64,000 nt of DNA from Stachybotrys elegans. Taxonomy: Eukaryota > Ascomycota > Sordariomycetes > Hypocreales > Stachybotryaceae. The notes beneath the pieces are model-generated. The model had not been told where the DNA came from. It searched no databases and was given only the letters and a program-made list of their open reading frames with translations. Numbering within the stretch: the first letter of the stretch is position 1; each line of letters opens with the position of its first letter. The position numbers and the translations under genes were made by a program. Shown in pieces: positions 10,712-23,313 of this stretch. The DNA lies in contig JAGPNK010000008.1 of NCBI GenBank assembly GCA_020746835.1, positions 1,736,001-1,800,000 on the forward strand, given 5' to 3'.

Positions 10712-12569
10712 ATGTATACAGCCTCGTTTGCCTTCTTTGAGGCGATCTGGGATGCCGGCATTTCTCACTGCTTCGTGAATCTCGGTTCAGACCACCCAGG
10801 AATCATGGAAGCAATGGCCAGGGGACGAAATGAAACCAAGTTTCCACGCATCATCACATGTCCCAGCGAGGTAGGGTGTCATGCCGCACGAAGGATACAG
10901 TGGCAGTAACCAATATAAACAGATGGTCGCCATGTCAATGGCAGACGGCTTTGCTCGCGTGACGGGCCAGCCGCAATGCGTCATTGTTCATGTCGATGTT
11001 GGGACGCAGGCCCTGGGCGTTGCAGTGCATAATGCATCCGTCGGAAGATGTCCCGTGCTCGTGTTCGCCGGCATGGCCCCTTCGACCCAGCAGGGTGAGC
11101 TGCGTGGCTCTCGAACCGAGTTTATCCATTGGCTTCAGGATATTCCAGACCAGAAAGCAATCGTGGGCCAGTACTGTCGATACGCGGCAGAAGTAAAAAC
11201 TGGTGTCAACATTAAGCAGATGATCAATCGATCACTGCAGTTTGCAGTAGATGAGCCTCAGGGCCCGGTCTATCTGTGTGCGACGAGGGAAGTTATGGAA
11301 GCTGAAATACCACCCTATTCACTGGACCAGTCGCTTTGGACGCGGGTCGAGCTGGGCGGCCTGCCACCCAAAGCTGCTGACGGCATCGCCCATGCTCTAG
11401 CAACTGCAAACAAGCCATTAATCATCACTGGCTATGCTGGTCGAAATCTGCAGATACCGGGCGCTCTTGTCAAACTGTGCGATCTCGTCCAAACTCTCCG
11501 CGTCCTCGATAGTGCTGGAAGCGACATGTGCTTTCCAGCAAATCACCATGCGTGGCTCGGCGTCAGGCAAGGATCTGATGGTGCCATTCTCGAGGCAGAT
11601 GTCATACTGGTGCTCCATTGCGATGTTCCTTGGATACCGACATTATGCAAGCCGAAAGCAGGGACAAGGATATTTCACATAGACATCGACCCGCTGAAGC
11701 AGCAAATGCCCATGTTTTACATTGATGCCGAGGCTCGATACAAAGCCGATACTCTCATCTCGGTCGAGCAAATTATCGCCAGCCTGAGTTCTGGTCCAAA
11801 TGCGACCAGCGCTTCACCGACCCATCAACAAGCTCGTCAGGAATCTTATGCCGCGAGACTGGTCCGCATCACCCAGTCGGCAAAGCCAACGGAGGCTGGT
11901 GGCTTTGGCGCAGGGTACTTGAGCCAGGTCCTGAGGGTTGTCTGCCCCGAAGAGACGATTTGGGTGAGCGAGGCTGTTACAAATACATCGTATATCTACG
12001 ACAATATAAGACCGACTAAGCCTGGATCGTGGTTCAACTCGGGTGCTTCCGGTTTGGGGTGGTCAGGAGGGGCGGCACTGGGCATCAAGCTGGCCGCCGA
12101 TTCCCAGACCAACGGCAAAGGCAAGTTTGTATGCCAAATCGTTGGAGATGGAACCTTTATGTTCTCCGTTCCCGCAAGCGTCTACTGGATATCGAACCGC
12201 TATCGGATCCCCGTTCTGACTATTGTCCTCAATAATAATGGTAAGTGACATCTGCATATTCCTCCTCCTGTAATGATTTCTGGCTGACCCAATACCGCGT
12301 TACTGGCAGGGTGGAACGCCCCGAGGAAGTCTTTGCAGATAGTTCACCCAGATGGAGAAGGAATGAAGGTGTCGAACGAGGACATCAATATTTCCTTCAG
12401 CCCGTCTCCCGATTACGCGGGGATTGCAATGGCAGCAGGACCAGGTGGCGTCCTTGGCTTTAAAGTCAGCGAAGCAAGTGATTTGGAGAGGACGTTGAGG
12501 CTTGCGGTGGAAAAAGTCGAGGCAGGCCAAACCGTAGTGGTTGACTGTAAAGTGGTGCCAGACTGCTGA
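10712..12569 (+). CDS. Thiamine-diphosphate enzyme (acetolactate synthase/decarboxylase-like)
   Basis: Three exons, 10712..10870, 10923..12240 and 12310..12569 (introns 52 and 69 nt), all in phase; 578 aa. The N-terminal ThDP domain carries the activating Glu in the CPSE block (Glu53, split from MVAMSMADGF by the first intron) and a G-T-Q-A-L-G-V-A-V-H-N-A segment. The central domain resembles the TPP_enzyme_M fold. The C-terminal ThDP/Mg motif is clear: GDGTFMFS...LNNNG, with the second intron splitting the last Gly. The closest family members are acetolactate-synthase-like and benzoylformate-decarboxylase-like proteins that cleave or ligate 2-oxo acids. No mitochondrial targeting sequence is evident. 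As the third enzyme of a co-directional set it may act on a 2-oxo acid made downstream of the FAD enzyme (inference). Confidence 0.87.
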
Positions 12570-13255
12570 CACCTGAGAGTCTAATGGGGGATGAGGCTTC
12601 ATCGGGTATACTGAAGGACATGTTTCATTCTGCCTTCATTCTACGAGGGTTTTTCCTGTGAAACCACCTGGATTGGTTTGTGTCATCGTATAGTAACATC
12701 TCGCTCTTGCTTTGCATGTTTTATAACGTGCCACCTATTTCTGCTTCGTTATTGGTCACGATCGCTTTCTAATGTCACAATCACCGTATAGTTCATCAAG
12801 ATATGAGGCGTAAGGCGACCTCTACCACTCAACCTTGGCTTGCGAAGCCTTTCTCTTGGTCTGACTGCCAACATGCCCAGACTTCCCTAGTCTATCAAGC
12901 GGATAACCGCCAGGCTGGTAATGGGTCGCTGTAACGTAGCTTTCGATAACCACAGTGGATCGCGTACAGGAGGCAGACCCAGCGCTCAGATAAACCCCGC
13001 TCGGTCTACCATGAACCCGAGTTACTTGATTCTGATTCTTGCACGTCCCGCTTGTTATATAATACGAGCCAAACAATCCCAGAACTGGGCCTGGGATGGC
13101 AGGCTTGATTCACCAATACCCTACAATACGGTGACACGGAGTCTTCCAGCCTCAAGTTGCCCAATTCTCCAGGCAGTCCATGTACGTGGGAGAAGACAAG
13201 GACTGTGATTGTTGAATGTCACTTTCACACGAGATCCAGCAGCTAGGAAGTCGAA
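12570..13255. other. Intergenic between ThDP enzyme and GH20 gene
   Basis: No convincing gene. The right part should hold the GH20 promoter. Confidence 0.45.
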
Positions 13256-15505
13256 ATGCACTCCGTGGTGTTTCTGACACTGCTTCAAGCTACGACAGCT
13301 TTCGGCCAGGGTCTGCGCACAATCCCTACGGTGGACTTTACAGTTGAGCTGCCAGGGAGCTTGCGAGGATCGAGCTTGTCAAAAATTCTAGTCGATTCGA
13401 AATTCGCAGAGACAACCGACGAAAATGGATCAACTTTGATTCCACCGACGCTCGAAGAGTTTGCCGCAACCTTTTCGGGTGATATTGCCGAGGTGTTGGG
13501 GTGGGATCTCCCAGTGGAGGTCGGTGAATCGGCTGGAGAAGCAGCCATATTCCTCACCCTTGGCAATTCCAGTGAGTACCTGGACGCCGCGGGCAGGCCT
13601 ACCTCGGAGGGGTACTCGATTGAGACAAGCAATTCAGGCGTCACAATCACCGGCGCCAGCCCCCTCGGTGTGTGGTGGGGAACCAGGACGCTGCTTCAAC
13701 ACCTCGTGGCCACCGAGGACCATGCTCTACCATTAGGTCGCGCCTCAGACGCCCCAGGATGGGGGACTCGTGGATTAATGGTACGCTCTACGATTCTTCA
13801 TTCCTCATAATGAATTTGCGTTGGCTAATATTGATGCAAGCTGGATGTTGGACGACACTATTATCCCATCGAGTTTCTGGAGGAAATGTGTGCCTACATG
13901 TCGTTCTACAAGCAAAATACCTTTCATGTGCATTTGAGCGACAACCTGTGGAACAATGTCAGGCTCTACGACTATGAACACCAGATGCAGCTGTATTCTG
14001 CATTCCGCCTATGGTCTGATGATCCAGGGGTCGCGGGCCTCAACAAACGCCACAACGAGTCCTATACCCGGGACCAGTTCGACTGGCTGCAAGCTCGCTG
14101 TGCGGCTCGCGGAGTGACCATACTGCCGGAAATAGAGGCGCCGGGGCATGCACTCGTTATTTCTCAGTGGAAGCCAGAGATAGCACTGCCAACGGACATA
14201 AGTTTGTTGAACATCTCTCACCCAGAAACGATTCCAACGATCAAGACCATCTGGAAGACGTTTCTGCCTTGGTTTCACAGCAAGGTTGTGCACATGGGGG
14301 CTGATGAATATCGCCATCCCACGCTGCCGGATGAGTTTCTGGCCGAAGAGTACACCCGCTTTGTTGAAGAGATCAATAGCTTCATCACCGAAACATCTGG
14401 TAAAACAACCCGCATCTGGGGCACATTTGCTCCACGCGAGGGCGGCACTACGAACAAGAGCGTATCGGTTCAGCATTGGGCTCCGTGGGAAGCCAATCCA
14501 ATGTGGGATTTCATCAACAACGGATATGACGTTCTCAACTCTGGTGATCGGATGTACATCGTTGGTAAATGGTCCGAGCCTTACCCCCAAGAACTAAATC
14601 TCGACTTCATCTTCGGAGCCGATCCCTCCAATGGAAGGGGACCTTTCAACCCTGCCATATTCGATCAAAACAATGTTTCAAACAACGCGCCGCCGAACCA
14701 TCCCAGTGTCCTGGGACACATCGCCGCACAGTGGAATGACTTTGGCCCCAATGCAACCACTGTTCTGGAGGCCTACTATCAGTGGAAAGGCGGCTTGCCT
14801 GCGCTTTCTGACAAGCAGTGGGGTGGCAGCTTGACTCGTCAGGAATATGCAGGCTTGTACGCAGAGCTGCAGCCGTACGCGCCCGGCCAAAATCTCGATC
14901 GTCGCATACCTAGTAAAGGGTCAACTATTCTAGAGTACGATTTCGCCACCGGACGTCTGTGTGGAGGAACCTTTGAGGATACCTCAGGCAATGGATATCA
15001 CGCCAAGTCATCGTGTGCCAACAGCAATGAGGGCATGATCATTGAGCCTGGTTGCCAAGTCACAACGCCACTAGAGTCAAAGGGGCGTAATTACACACTG
15101 GAATTCACCATAAAGCCAGTATCAAACAACAAGGGACCAATCCTGACGGGTAAAGACAGTGCGCTATGGTTCGGAAATGGCACTTCGGATGCGGTGATGC
15201 TGTTCTCGGGAGATAGCGCCTATGCTCTCAACTATACGTTTCCGGTGGGAGAATGGACCGAGGCCAGCCTGATTGGCGCTGGTCGACAAACTTTCCTTGA
15301 CGTGGGCGAAGGGCGGATGGAGTTTCAGACGATCCTAGGTTGGGAAGGTGACAAGAATGTTTGGACTTATATTGGCATAGAAGCGCCATTGAAGACAATA
15401 GGCGGTGGCGAGTTCATGGGAGTGATAAAGGGTCTTAGACTGACGGACGACAACCAACAAAAGCGAAATGGTGAACGAGGCGTCGACCAACTTATTCTAG
15501 CATAG
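13256..15505 (+). CDS. Secreted beta-N-acetylhexosaminidase-like GH20 with C-terminal lectin-like domain
   Basis: Two exons, 13256..13780 and 13841..15505 (intron 60 nt); 729 aa. A signal peptide is visible (MHSVVFLTLLQATTAFGQG). An N-terminal GH20b-like domain ends in GASPLGVWWGTRTLLQHL. The catalytic barrel follows from about residue 175 (LDVGRHYYPIEFLEEM), with the key Asp-Glu pair in VVHMGADEYRHP. From about residue 530 a beta-rich region (EYDFATGRLCGGTFEDTSGN) looks like a LamG/concanavalin-type module; this part is less certain. Known GH20 enzymes remove terminal GlcNAc or GalNAc from chitooligomers and glycans. The gene converges on the acetyltransferase with only 53 nt between the stop codons. 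Confidence 0.9.
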
Positions 15506-15558
15506 AGGAATCATCCCGTTGCAGCCAACACAGAACCCATGTGAAGTCGGCACACTTT

Positions 15559-17139
15559 CTACTCCTTGACCAGGTCCGCCAGCCAGTCTTCCAAGTCTTT
15601 TGCAAGACCTTCAGTCAACTGTTCGTCAACCACCCCCTTCTGTGCCGTGATCGTGGTGCACAGCACTCCTCCCTTGACAGATATAGGGAAGACAAGAATG
15701 GCAGCACCGTTGGCGACAGCACTCTGTGACGACACGAGCCGCTCAAGCTGCCAGCCACCAGCACCGTCACTGCCAGTGGGAGCCGGGGCGGCATCTGCGT
15801 CCAGAGTGCCCATATTGCTGACTTCCCAGCTGAATTCGCGATCCTTCTGCAGCTCACCCTTGAGGATTGATCTAAAATCCCCGCTGCCGGCCATCATGCC
15901 GACAAGCCCCATCATATCATCCCTTGTTCCGGTCTGCATCTTCTGCTCCAGCTCACCTCGAACTCTGGCGGCGACCTCCCAGACCAAGTCTTGAAGCTGT
16001 TCCTTCTTCGCATCGTGCTGCAACGCCCGTGCTCGGGCAGTCAGGCTGTGGTCGAAAGCATGTCCCATGAGCGTCACGTAGTTGCCCATCATGCTATCTG
16101 GCTTGTACTTGGCTGTGTCTTCGGCGTTGATGAAGCGCCGCATATTGACCGTCGTGCCGCCATTGAATCCTGGTTGGGTTGACAGCCGATGACAAAGAGA
16201 GATGAAAATTAACGCATGCAAGAGGCCGGTGATGGTAGTCTTGTGGCTGCGACATGAAGCAAGCAGCCGTTGCAGAGTGGGCGCTTCTGTGACCACGAGC
16301 TGCATTGTCGTCTCATTAGGGTGGGCATCGTCGGTCTCTCGCATTGGCGCCCACTTGGCATAGTCACCGGGAACAAAGAATCTTGGACGCAGGCCCTTCC
16401 AGCCGAGGCCAAGAACAAAAGGAATGCTCACCGGGAACTTCATGAGCTCCTCCTGAGTAGGGCTCAACTTTGAGTCCTTGGGCAGCTGTAAAGTGTGATT
16501 GCTCAACGTCTCTGCCAGTCGCGACATGACGGAGGGTTCAGCACGAGAAACCAGAAGCAGATTGCGATTCAGGGACGAGTGGAAGATTTTGCCGCTCATT
16601 CCGTCCGCGTTGGCATGGTTGTAGTTGAAGATGACATCAACAAAGGGCGCCGGCGCATCATCCGGGCATTGCAAAACGGTGATGCGCCACCCGGGGAGAG
16701 TCTCCAGCTGTGTAAATGGCTGGCTGTGAAGCCTCACAAGGTGCGTTGTCAAGCATTCCTCATGGCTTGCGGCATCCGACACAGCCCAGGTGACCATGCT
16801 GTCCAACTGGAGCGATGGCAATCGAACCCATTGCGGCTGCTTTGAGTCTTCATCTGCCAGGCCGGGCTGCATCATGCTGTGCTCGAGCACGGTCAAGGCA
16901 ATAGCCTTCTCCAGCTCTGCCTTGACGGCGTCAAGTGACGAAGATGAGGGGATACCATATCGCCCAGTTAGGATGGTACGGTAGGCTGTTTGCAATAGGT
17001 GATGGGTTGATATGAAGGACTCCCTTTTGCAAAAGAATATTAGCAAAAGTACTTCGGGTTGAATACGACGATCAGGGGCGACTCACAGGGGACCAAGTGG
17101 CCTTATCACGGGTCGACCTCCGTCTTGGGTTGCATCCAT
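15559..17139 (-). CDS. Alcohol O-acetyltransferase family protein (AATase)
   Basis: Two exons, 17087..17139 and 15559..17023 (intron 63 nt); 505 aa. The start at 17139 gives MDATQDGGRPVIRPLGPL, which splices in phase to ESFISTHHLLQTAYRT. The acyltransferase motif HxxxDG is present as NHANADGMSGK. A second family block is ISVKGGVLCTTITAQKGVVD near the C-terminus. The length fits fungal ATF1-like proteins. These enzymes transfer acetyl from acetyl-CoA to alcohols, and some fungal ones acetylate secondary metabolites; the substrate here is unknown. It is tail-to-tail with the GH20 gene. Confidence 0.85.
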
Positions 17140-18235
17140 GGCGGTACCGTTGCCTAACTCGACAGTCTCGGAAAGGCCGTGCGAAGGGGGCCGCTTGGAT
17201 TTTTTTGTTTTAATAAATGGAAGCCAGAGAAGGACAGCGAGGCCTGGCTTGATGAAGTCTCGTGGGCAGATTTTAGTACATCGTCCCCAGAAGCAAATGC
17301 CAGGGGCAAGGACAAAGGATCCCACTGCTTGAAGAACCCGGGACCTTGGTCGTTGGGGGGCGTTGGCTGTGCCTCTCTCGGCAAGGATACGATGTCTGGG
17401 TCTGATTACTTAGCGATGGTCTAATGCTAGACATATCGCCGAAAATCTTTGCTAGTGAAGGCCAGGGTGTGCTGTGCCCAGCCATCCACAACTGCCCAAA
17501 GCAGCCGCTTGCAGTCCGTTTCGTATGGTCTGTCCTTATCTACATACGCCAACACGTCAAGATAAGCTGGAATGATCTTCGGAAGATCTTTCCTGTTTCT
17601 CTCCTGACCAACAGAATAACCGCATCCGTCGCGGCAAGTGGGCTCTGGGGATGATTCGATGTGCGGGTGGGAGGTGAAGCGCAAGGGCAAGGATGTAAGC
17701 GAACCAGTGATGCACGTTGAACGGGCATAGCAATCCCTGATATTGACAGGGCACAAATCCTTTGTTGCCCATCGCGGTTGGCGTCCATTCCCACATGCAA
17801 GGTAACAACTCCTCTTCTCTGGCGTGATTCGCTGCCTGGATATCATGATGCTGTTCTCCACCCTCCAACGTCTTGGCTGCCGGAAGGGACTCCTGTCTCC
17901 CCGGCTCATCTTCGCGGGAGTACGTACGCAGCATGAGGGAGAAGTACTGCTTACCATTGCCTGCCCAGGTGAGGTACCGAGGGGTCTGGAATGTTGGAGA
18001 GTAACATTGCATTTCGAAAGTATCCGCGCCGACGGGATCACCTGGGTCTCCCCTCTCCCATGGCCGGCTCGAGTTAATTCTCCTTTCACACCCTCAATCC
18101 TGTTTTTTTCTTCCCTGCATTCATCTTTTCATGTCTGTCCGCTACACCGCTTAGGAGTGGGGGACTCCGTCGCTTGCGCACACTTGCATACGCATCTTCT
18201 GCATTTTCTTTTTTCTGCCTTTGTTCTGAGTGGCA
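17140..18235. other. 1.1-kb gap between acetyltransferase and 7TM gene
   Basis: It serves as the promoter region for both divergent neighbours. The 3' end has a T-rich tract before the 7TM gene. A doubtful minus-strand gene inside it is listed separately. Confidence 0.4.
17427..18089 (-). CDS. Doubtful hypothetical gene
   Basis: An open frame of 220 codons in otherwise empty DNA. Its last 60 residues (for example DLPKIIPAYLDVLAYVDKD and RLLWAVVDGWAQHTLAFTS) look protein-like, while the first half is rich in Arg, Ser and Pro and looks non-coding. A second overlapping frame (17557..18012) is also open, which may mean an undetected intron joins parts of the two. No family is recognised and no start is supported. 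Confidence 0.2.
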   Translation of the reverse strand: MKGELTRAGHGRGETQVIPSARILSKCNVTLQHSRPLGTSPGQAMVSSTSPSCCVRTPAKMSRGDRSPFRQPRRWRVENSIMISRQRITPEKRSCYLACGNGRQPRWATKDLCPVNIRDCYARSTCITGSLTSLPLRFTSHPHIESSPEPTCRDGCGYSVGQERNRKDLPKIIPAYLDVLAYVDKDRPYETDCKRLLWAVVDGWAQHTLAFTSKDFRRYV

Positions 18236-19907
18236 ATGGCTACTATTGTCAATGGGATCCCGGTGTTGATCCCTCCGCCGGAGGGCTACGAAGTCGACTT
18301 CGAGAATCCCCAGCGAAATGCTCATATATCCATGTACATTGTCTTTGGCATCGGCATGGTCGTCTCCCATGCGTTCCTTGGCCAGTACCTGTACGTGAAG
18401 TTATGGCTAAGACACAAGCTCGACCTCGAGATTGGTACGTGACCGCCATTACCGTTTCCACCCTGCTTCCTTGCAGGTAGCAAAGACACTGACTCGCGTG
18501 CTGTGGGCAGTCATGGTAATACTGGCCTATTTGACGTCCCTCGTCACTCAAGGATTGCTCATATGTGGGTGGTTCCCCTTCCAACTGCGACTCTTTACGT
18601 ACAAAGATTCTGATCAGGATGCGCAGACGGCTTCGCAAATGATCTCATAGGCGTCCACGCCTGGGAAATGCCCATTACCAATTTCATGGAGTTTATGAGG
18701 GTGAGGAATCGAAAAGAAGCAAAGCATTGCGTCTACATCGGACTGACCGTAGTACTTGCAGATATTCTTCATCACGCCGCTGCTCTTTTGCCCGCTCGTC
18801 GCCTTCGCCAAACTCGCGCTCGCACTCTTCTACCGAGGACTCTCGCCCCAGACGTGGTGGAGATGGAGCATTGATTCCGTCATTGCCTTCATTATTCTCT
18901 ACAACATCGCCATCTTCTTCGCCCTTCTCTTCGCTTGCGACCCTATACAAATGAGTTGGGACCTTACGATCGCGGACGGGACGTGCCTCGACAGACCATC
19001 TATATATGTCTCGCAGGTCTCGTTTGGAACTGCTAGCGATGTCATGCTTTTCCTTGTTCCTGTGCCCTTGGTATTGCAGCTTCGTATACCCAGGGCGCAA
19101 AAGGTTGGATTGATCGCCATCTTTGCTATCGGCCTAGTGTAAGTTCAACCTACATGACTACCACCGTACTCGGGATGACACCCAGTTACTTTCGCGAGCC
19201 CTCCTGCTAACGCTACGAAAGCACTCTTATCACTGGCGTGGTCCGAATTGCAATGCTTGTTCTTCCCGACTTCAGTGAGTTACCCCCTGACTTCCCCTAT
19301 TCGAGCATTCATTGTATCAGGCAGGCCGACTAAACTTGGAAACGCAGCTTCGTTAGATCAAACCTGGGTCGTTCCGCCCCCGATTATCGTATCGTAAGTA
19401 ATATCCTTTCTCATTTTGAGGTATATCACCGAGTTCAAGATGCATCTGTGCTTACATGAACTCTCCAGGATTGCTGAGATCAACCTCTTGTTTGTTTGCG
19501 CAACCATCCCGACTCTCAAGGGCTTTTTCCGTCACGTAGCCCCTTCGGTATTTGGCGATACGAAAAGGGGCTACGGCTATCAGAGGACAGGCGGTCACTC
19601 CAGTGGCCCATACAAAGATCATACGCTTCGCACTATTGGTGGAGGCCCCAATTACGCCCGCCGCAATCGTGGCGAAGACAGCTTTGTGATGACCAATGTC
19701 AGCACGAAAAACCACGACGCGTCTGTCACGGTAGCTCAACCTGAACCGGCCGCTGATAGCTCCAGTGAAGGACAGGGCGATGGGACTGGTGAGGGTAGCC
19801 GCGGGGTCGGCGAAAACCAGACCTGGGACGCCCGCGCTGCCGCCAGAGACACGGATGCAATCGTTCAGACAAGAACCGTTACTGTCTCTTATTCATACCC
19901 CAGATAA
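18236..19907 (+). CDS. Seven-helix integral membrane protein (fungal rhodopsin-like/PTH11-related domain)
   Basis: Seven exons: 18236..18434, 18481..18564, 18651..18700, 18762..19138, 19222..19274, 19348..19393 and 19469..19907; 415 aa with all phases consistent. For the first intron the acceptor at 18480 is needed; the AG four bases upstream shifts the frame. Helices are evident, with the family landmarks VHAWEMPITNF, FFITPLLFCPLVAFAKLALA and, in the fourth exon, DRPSIYVSQVSFGTASDVML. The C-terminal tail of roughly 120 residues is hydrophilic. No CFEM domain is present. Related proteins are numerous in filamentous fungi and a few (PTH11) act in surface sensing; a receptor role is inferred. 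It converges on the P450 gene of the terpene locus. Confidence 0.82.
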
Positions 19908-20397
19908 GAGAGGAGACTCGTATTCACAAGTTGCCAATTAAGTATGGGGCAAAGACTGTATAAAAGGCGAAAGAAGGAACATATAGACATAGAGCGTAAA
20001 TTAGCGACTAGAAGTACGAGCGCTGAACTGGCTGGTACATAGTATGTTTTCTTGCCCAGTGTGAATACCTCTCCGCATGTTGCACCGTTTTACATCGACC
20101 TAATACGTGCCTTTGAGATTGGCAAAGATATCACCGGTAAGTCATCCTTGAATCTTGGGTCAATAAGGCCTCAGGTATAGAGTACATGTATTACAACCAG
20201 ATGAGAAATACGATGTATGGACTGAAAAGTAAGGGCGATTGGATTCTCGATTCAGAAAATAAAATCCGCATGAAATCCTTCAGCATTGTAGTTTGATCTT
20301 TTGGCGGAAGCGGGGGGGCCGAACTATGAGACAAACATGAAACAATCGACGAGTCTTGCATTGAACTCAATATTCAGCGTGCCGCTGCTAAGACTTA
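19908..20397. other. Convergent 3' region
   Basis: 490 nt between the stop codons of the 7TM gene and the P450 gene; AT-rich, no gene seen. Confidence 0.5.
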
Positions 20398-22429
20398 CTA
20401 CTTTCGAACTCCATCTATGGTCACCTTTACATGCTCTCTAATGCGCGACGCAGCACTATCTGCCCAGCGTATCTCATCCGTCTTGTACAGCGTCATGTCA
20501 AACCGGTGAAAGAAATTGGCAATGGTGAGATATAGCTCGAGGTATGTTATGCTGATTCAAGATCATGTCAACCAATAACTCAAAATACGATGGCGATGGA
20601 AACTTTACTCACTTGCTGCCGAGACACATTCGTGGACCTTTGCCAAATGTTACGAAGTACTTGTTGAGCTCCTTGGGGTCTGCATCAAGCCAGCGCTCTG
20701 GCAGAAACCTTTCAGCATCCGGCCAAACTGATTCATTGGTATGAACCGTGTAAATCGCCTGAGAGACGGTAACCTATCCGGTAGACAGTTAGCGCAGCTC
20801 CAAATTAGTAGTTGATACGTTACACAAAATAAGTCGTAACCCTGATCTCTAAAAATATCACTCACCCCTTCAGGGAGATAATATTCTCCAACTTGAGCTC
20901 CACCAGCGGGCACTATACGCGGCGTTATGCCAGCAACCGGAGTTGAACAGCGTAGACCTTCCTTCACAACAGCCGTCTATTTTTAAACATGTTAGTTATA
21001 TTGTCTGCTTATTGGACGGTTGCATGTGGTTTGAGGAGACGTACCAAGTAAGGGAGGCTGGTCAGATTGTGGTAGTTGAGCAATCCTGAAGCGTCTGTGT
21101 CGACAGTTGCAAGCTCATCACGCAACAATTGTAGCTTGTCTGGGTTCTTAAGTAGATAAAAGGTTGTCAAGCTCAGTGCATAGCTCGTTGTGTCCGTTCC
21201 AGCAAAGCAGAGGGCAAAAGCCTCATCCACGAGAATGTCTTTGGGAAGAGCTCGATGACCCTTCTCTTCGTTCGGGTTGAGCAGCAGATCAAAGAGAGTC
21301 GGACGTCCCGATTCGGCCACATAAACTCCGCATTTATTCCTTTCGTCAACCTCGTCGATCCATTCACGGCATTGCTATTTCCATGGTCGTCAGTAAGACA
21401 GATACGAGCTGCTGCTATGCTAGCAGTGGACCAGAGCCCGCACTCACCAAGCGAAATCTTGCGTATCCAGGCACAAGCTTATCAGCAAGCCAGAATGGTA
21501 GTCCCACAGCAATTGAGCTGAGGAATGGAAGGTGTTTTGTCAAGAGAAAGTTGTCCGCAAACAGTGACATTGAATGGAGAAATGGAGGTTCCTCTGGGGC
21601 CAGCGATACGTTTACCAGATTCAGCGACTTGCCGAACAGAATCAACATAATTGTATCAACCTAGAACAGCCACTCGGTCAGTATAGCAACTTCATACTGT
21701 CAGGGTTGACTTCAACGTACGGTTATGGCCTGAAAAACACGCTGGATATCAAGCGGCTGTCCCATGGACTGAGCAACAGCAGCCTGCTCCATTGCAAGAT
21801 GCACCACACGCTCGACATCCGGGGCTATGTCGTCAACGAAGTGAGGCGAGAACATCGATCGAATCATTTCCTTTCTTTGACGGTGGGCTTGCGGATCAAT
21901 AAGCATGATTATTGAATGCTTGATACCTCCACCAGCCTGATAAAAGCCGGGATCCTTTTTGTACAAATTTGCTTTGTCGATGTACACCCTACTGATTATC
22001 AATATCAAGCTGATCTCTACAGGTGAAAAAAGAGTAGGCTCGTACTCCCTATAGTATTCCGGGTCGTTGATATGGACACGGTCGGGAGATACTCTCACCA
22101 CCGGCCCTAGAGATGTCAGTATTAGGGAAACAGAGACTGGCTGTCTTGAAGATGCTTCAATTGCTTTCAAGGTAGCTTCTCATACCGTATTTCTCATGAA
22201 GACCACGATACTCGTGGATGTAGTTCCCGTCGAGAATAACATCTTGATAGAACTCGTACCAGCCGGTTACTCTGGCCCAAAAGGGGCCCGGAATGCGCTT
22301 CAGAGGGTGGAAAGCGTGTCGATAAACTGCGATACCCGCACTGTATACTAACGGGGCCAGCACTGCAATCTGGACCATCCTTTCACGGATGCTTCTCAAA
22401 GCCCAGAGGGCTGTAGCCGCGATATCCAT
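20398..22429 (-). CDS. Cytochrome P450 monooxygenase (trichodiene-oxygenase/CYP58-like)
   Basis: Eight exons: 22186..22429, 22046..22106, 21721..21988, 21448..21660, 21045..21374, 20866..20976, 20613..20773 and 20398..20551; 513 aa, all phases consistent. A membrane anchor is followed by the proline-rich hinge [13 protein letters not shown]. The I-helix is [12 protein letters not shown], the ExxR motif is in [12 protein letters not shown], and the haem loop is [12 protein letters not shown] with the thiolate Cys. The [21 protein letters not shown] segment resembles fungal P450s of the trichodiene oxygenase type, which act on sesquiterpenes. It is divergent from a terpene synthase across 884 nt, so oxidation of that enzyme's product is the likely role. 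ER-anchored by family. Confidence 0.88.
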
Positions 22430-23313
22430 AGTGGATAGTGGGGTAGGGGAGAAGTGGCAGAACGTTGACGGAGTGAAGTCGGAGGCCGGCACCTTGCCAG
22501 GAAAAGGCCCAGGTATCAGGGCATCCAGAGATAAATGGAATTTTGATCCGAGTACCGTCTAGTCTAGTGCTGCATTTGGCCAGAAGGTGATAAGGTGCGT
22601 ATACGAGGTTGACCCCCCTGCACTCGCACGGTTTAACCCAATGACATCAGTGCCCGCGAAGGGTCACGAAGAGGGGTAATAGGAACTTTGGGAAGAGTGT
22701 GGGCATGCCTAGAAGGCTATCAAGCGGTGAGCCACGCCAGCTGTGTAACACATGTCAAGATGAACGTTGTGGTTATCGTGAAGTGAGCCCCTGTCGCTCC
22801 ACATGCGTTACTGATGGAGACTATGCCCTGTCTTCCCCTCGCCTCCCCGACACGAGGATATGGAGTGGGGGCACCACAGATGCCTGTAGCTGGATGACGC
22901 AGGAGGGGAAGTGACATTTCAACCAGTAAATGTCTTCAACGGGACATGATTAACTTTTATTGCTTTCTCTGCGAGCTAGCCCCGGACCAAACTTCTGCAT
23001 ATGGATATCCACTCGCGTCTTCATTGCGAGTCTAGAGGCACTCGGCAGTTCCCAAGCAATCCTTCGAGCCATGGCGGTGAATATGGTCGTTATCTACAGG
23101 GCAGAAATCCCGGAGACAAAGCAGACAGGGACTAGGAACATCCGACTATCGGTGACGTGTCAAGCGTGGACCGGGATTTATCGACAACACGCCAAGATCC
23201 GGGCAGCAAGAACGGTATGTTGCAGGTATGGTTGTATTGGGCATGATATAAGGCAGACGAATATGCAGTTGGTCAGAATACCAATCGTTTGGATCGCTTA
23301 TGTCTCCGGCGCC
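22430..23313. promoter_or_regulatory. Divergent promoter region of P450 and terpene synthase
   Basis: 884 nt between two divergent start codons. A shared bidirectional control region is inferred from layout. No specific operator was recognised. A longer frame runs into the terpene synthase start from upstream, but its sequence does not look like protein. Confidence 0.4.

Noticed and set aside
21989..22045. Reading straight through between exons 2 and 3 of the P450
   Set aside because: The read-through inserts a non-family hydrophobic string; the 57-nt intron restores [20 protein letters not shown], which fits the family.
22960..23313. Longer start for the terpene synthase
   Set aside because: The upstream part of the frame is not protein-like; ATG 23314 precedes a normal hydrophilic N-terminus.
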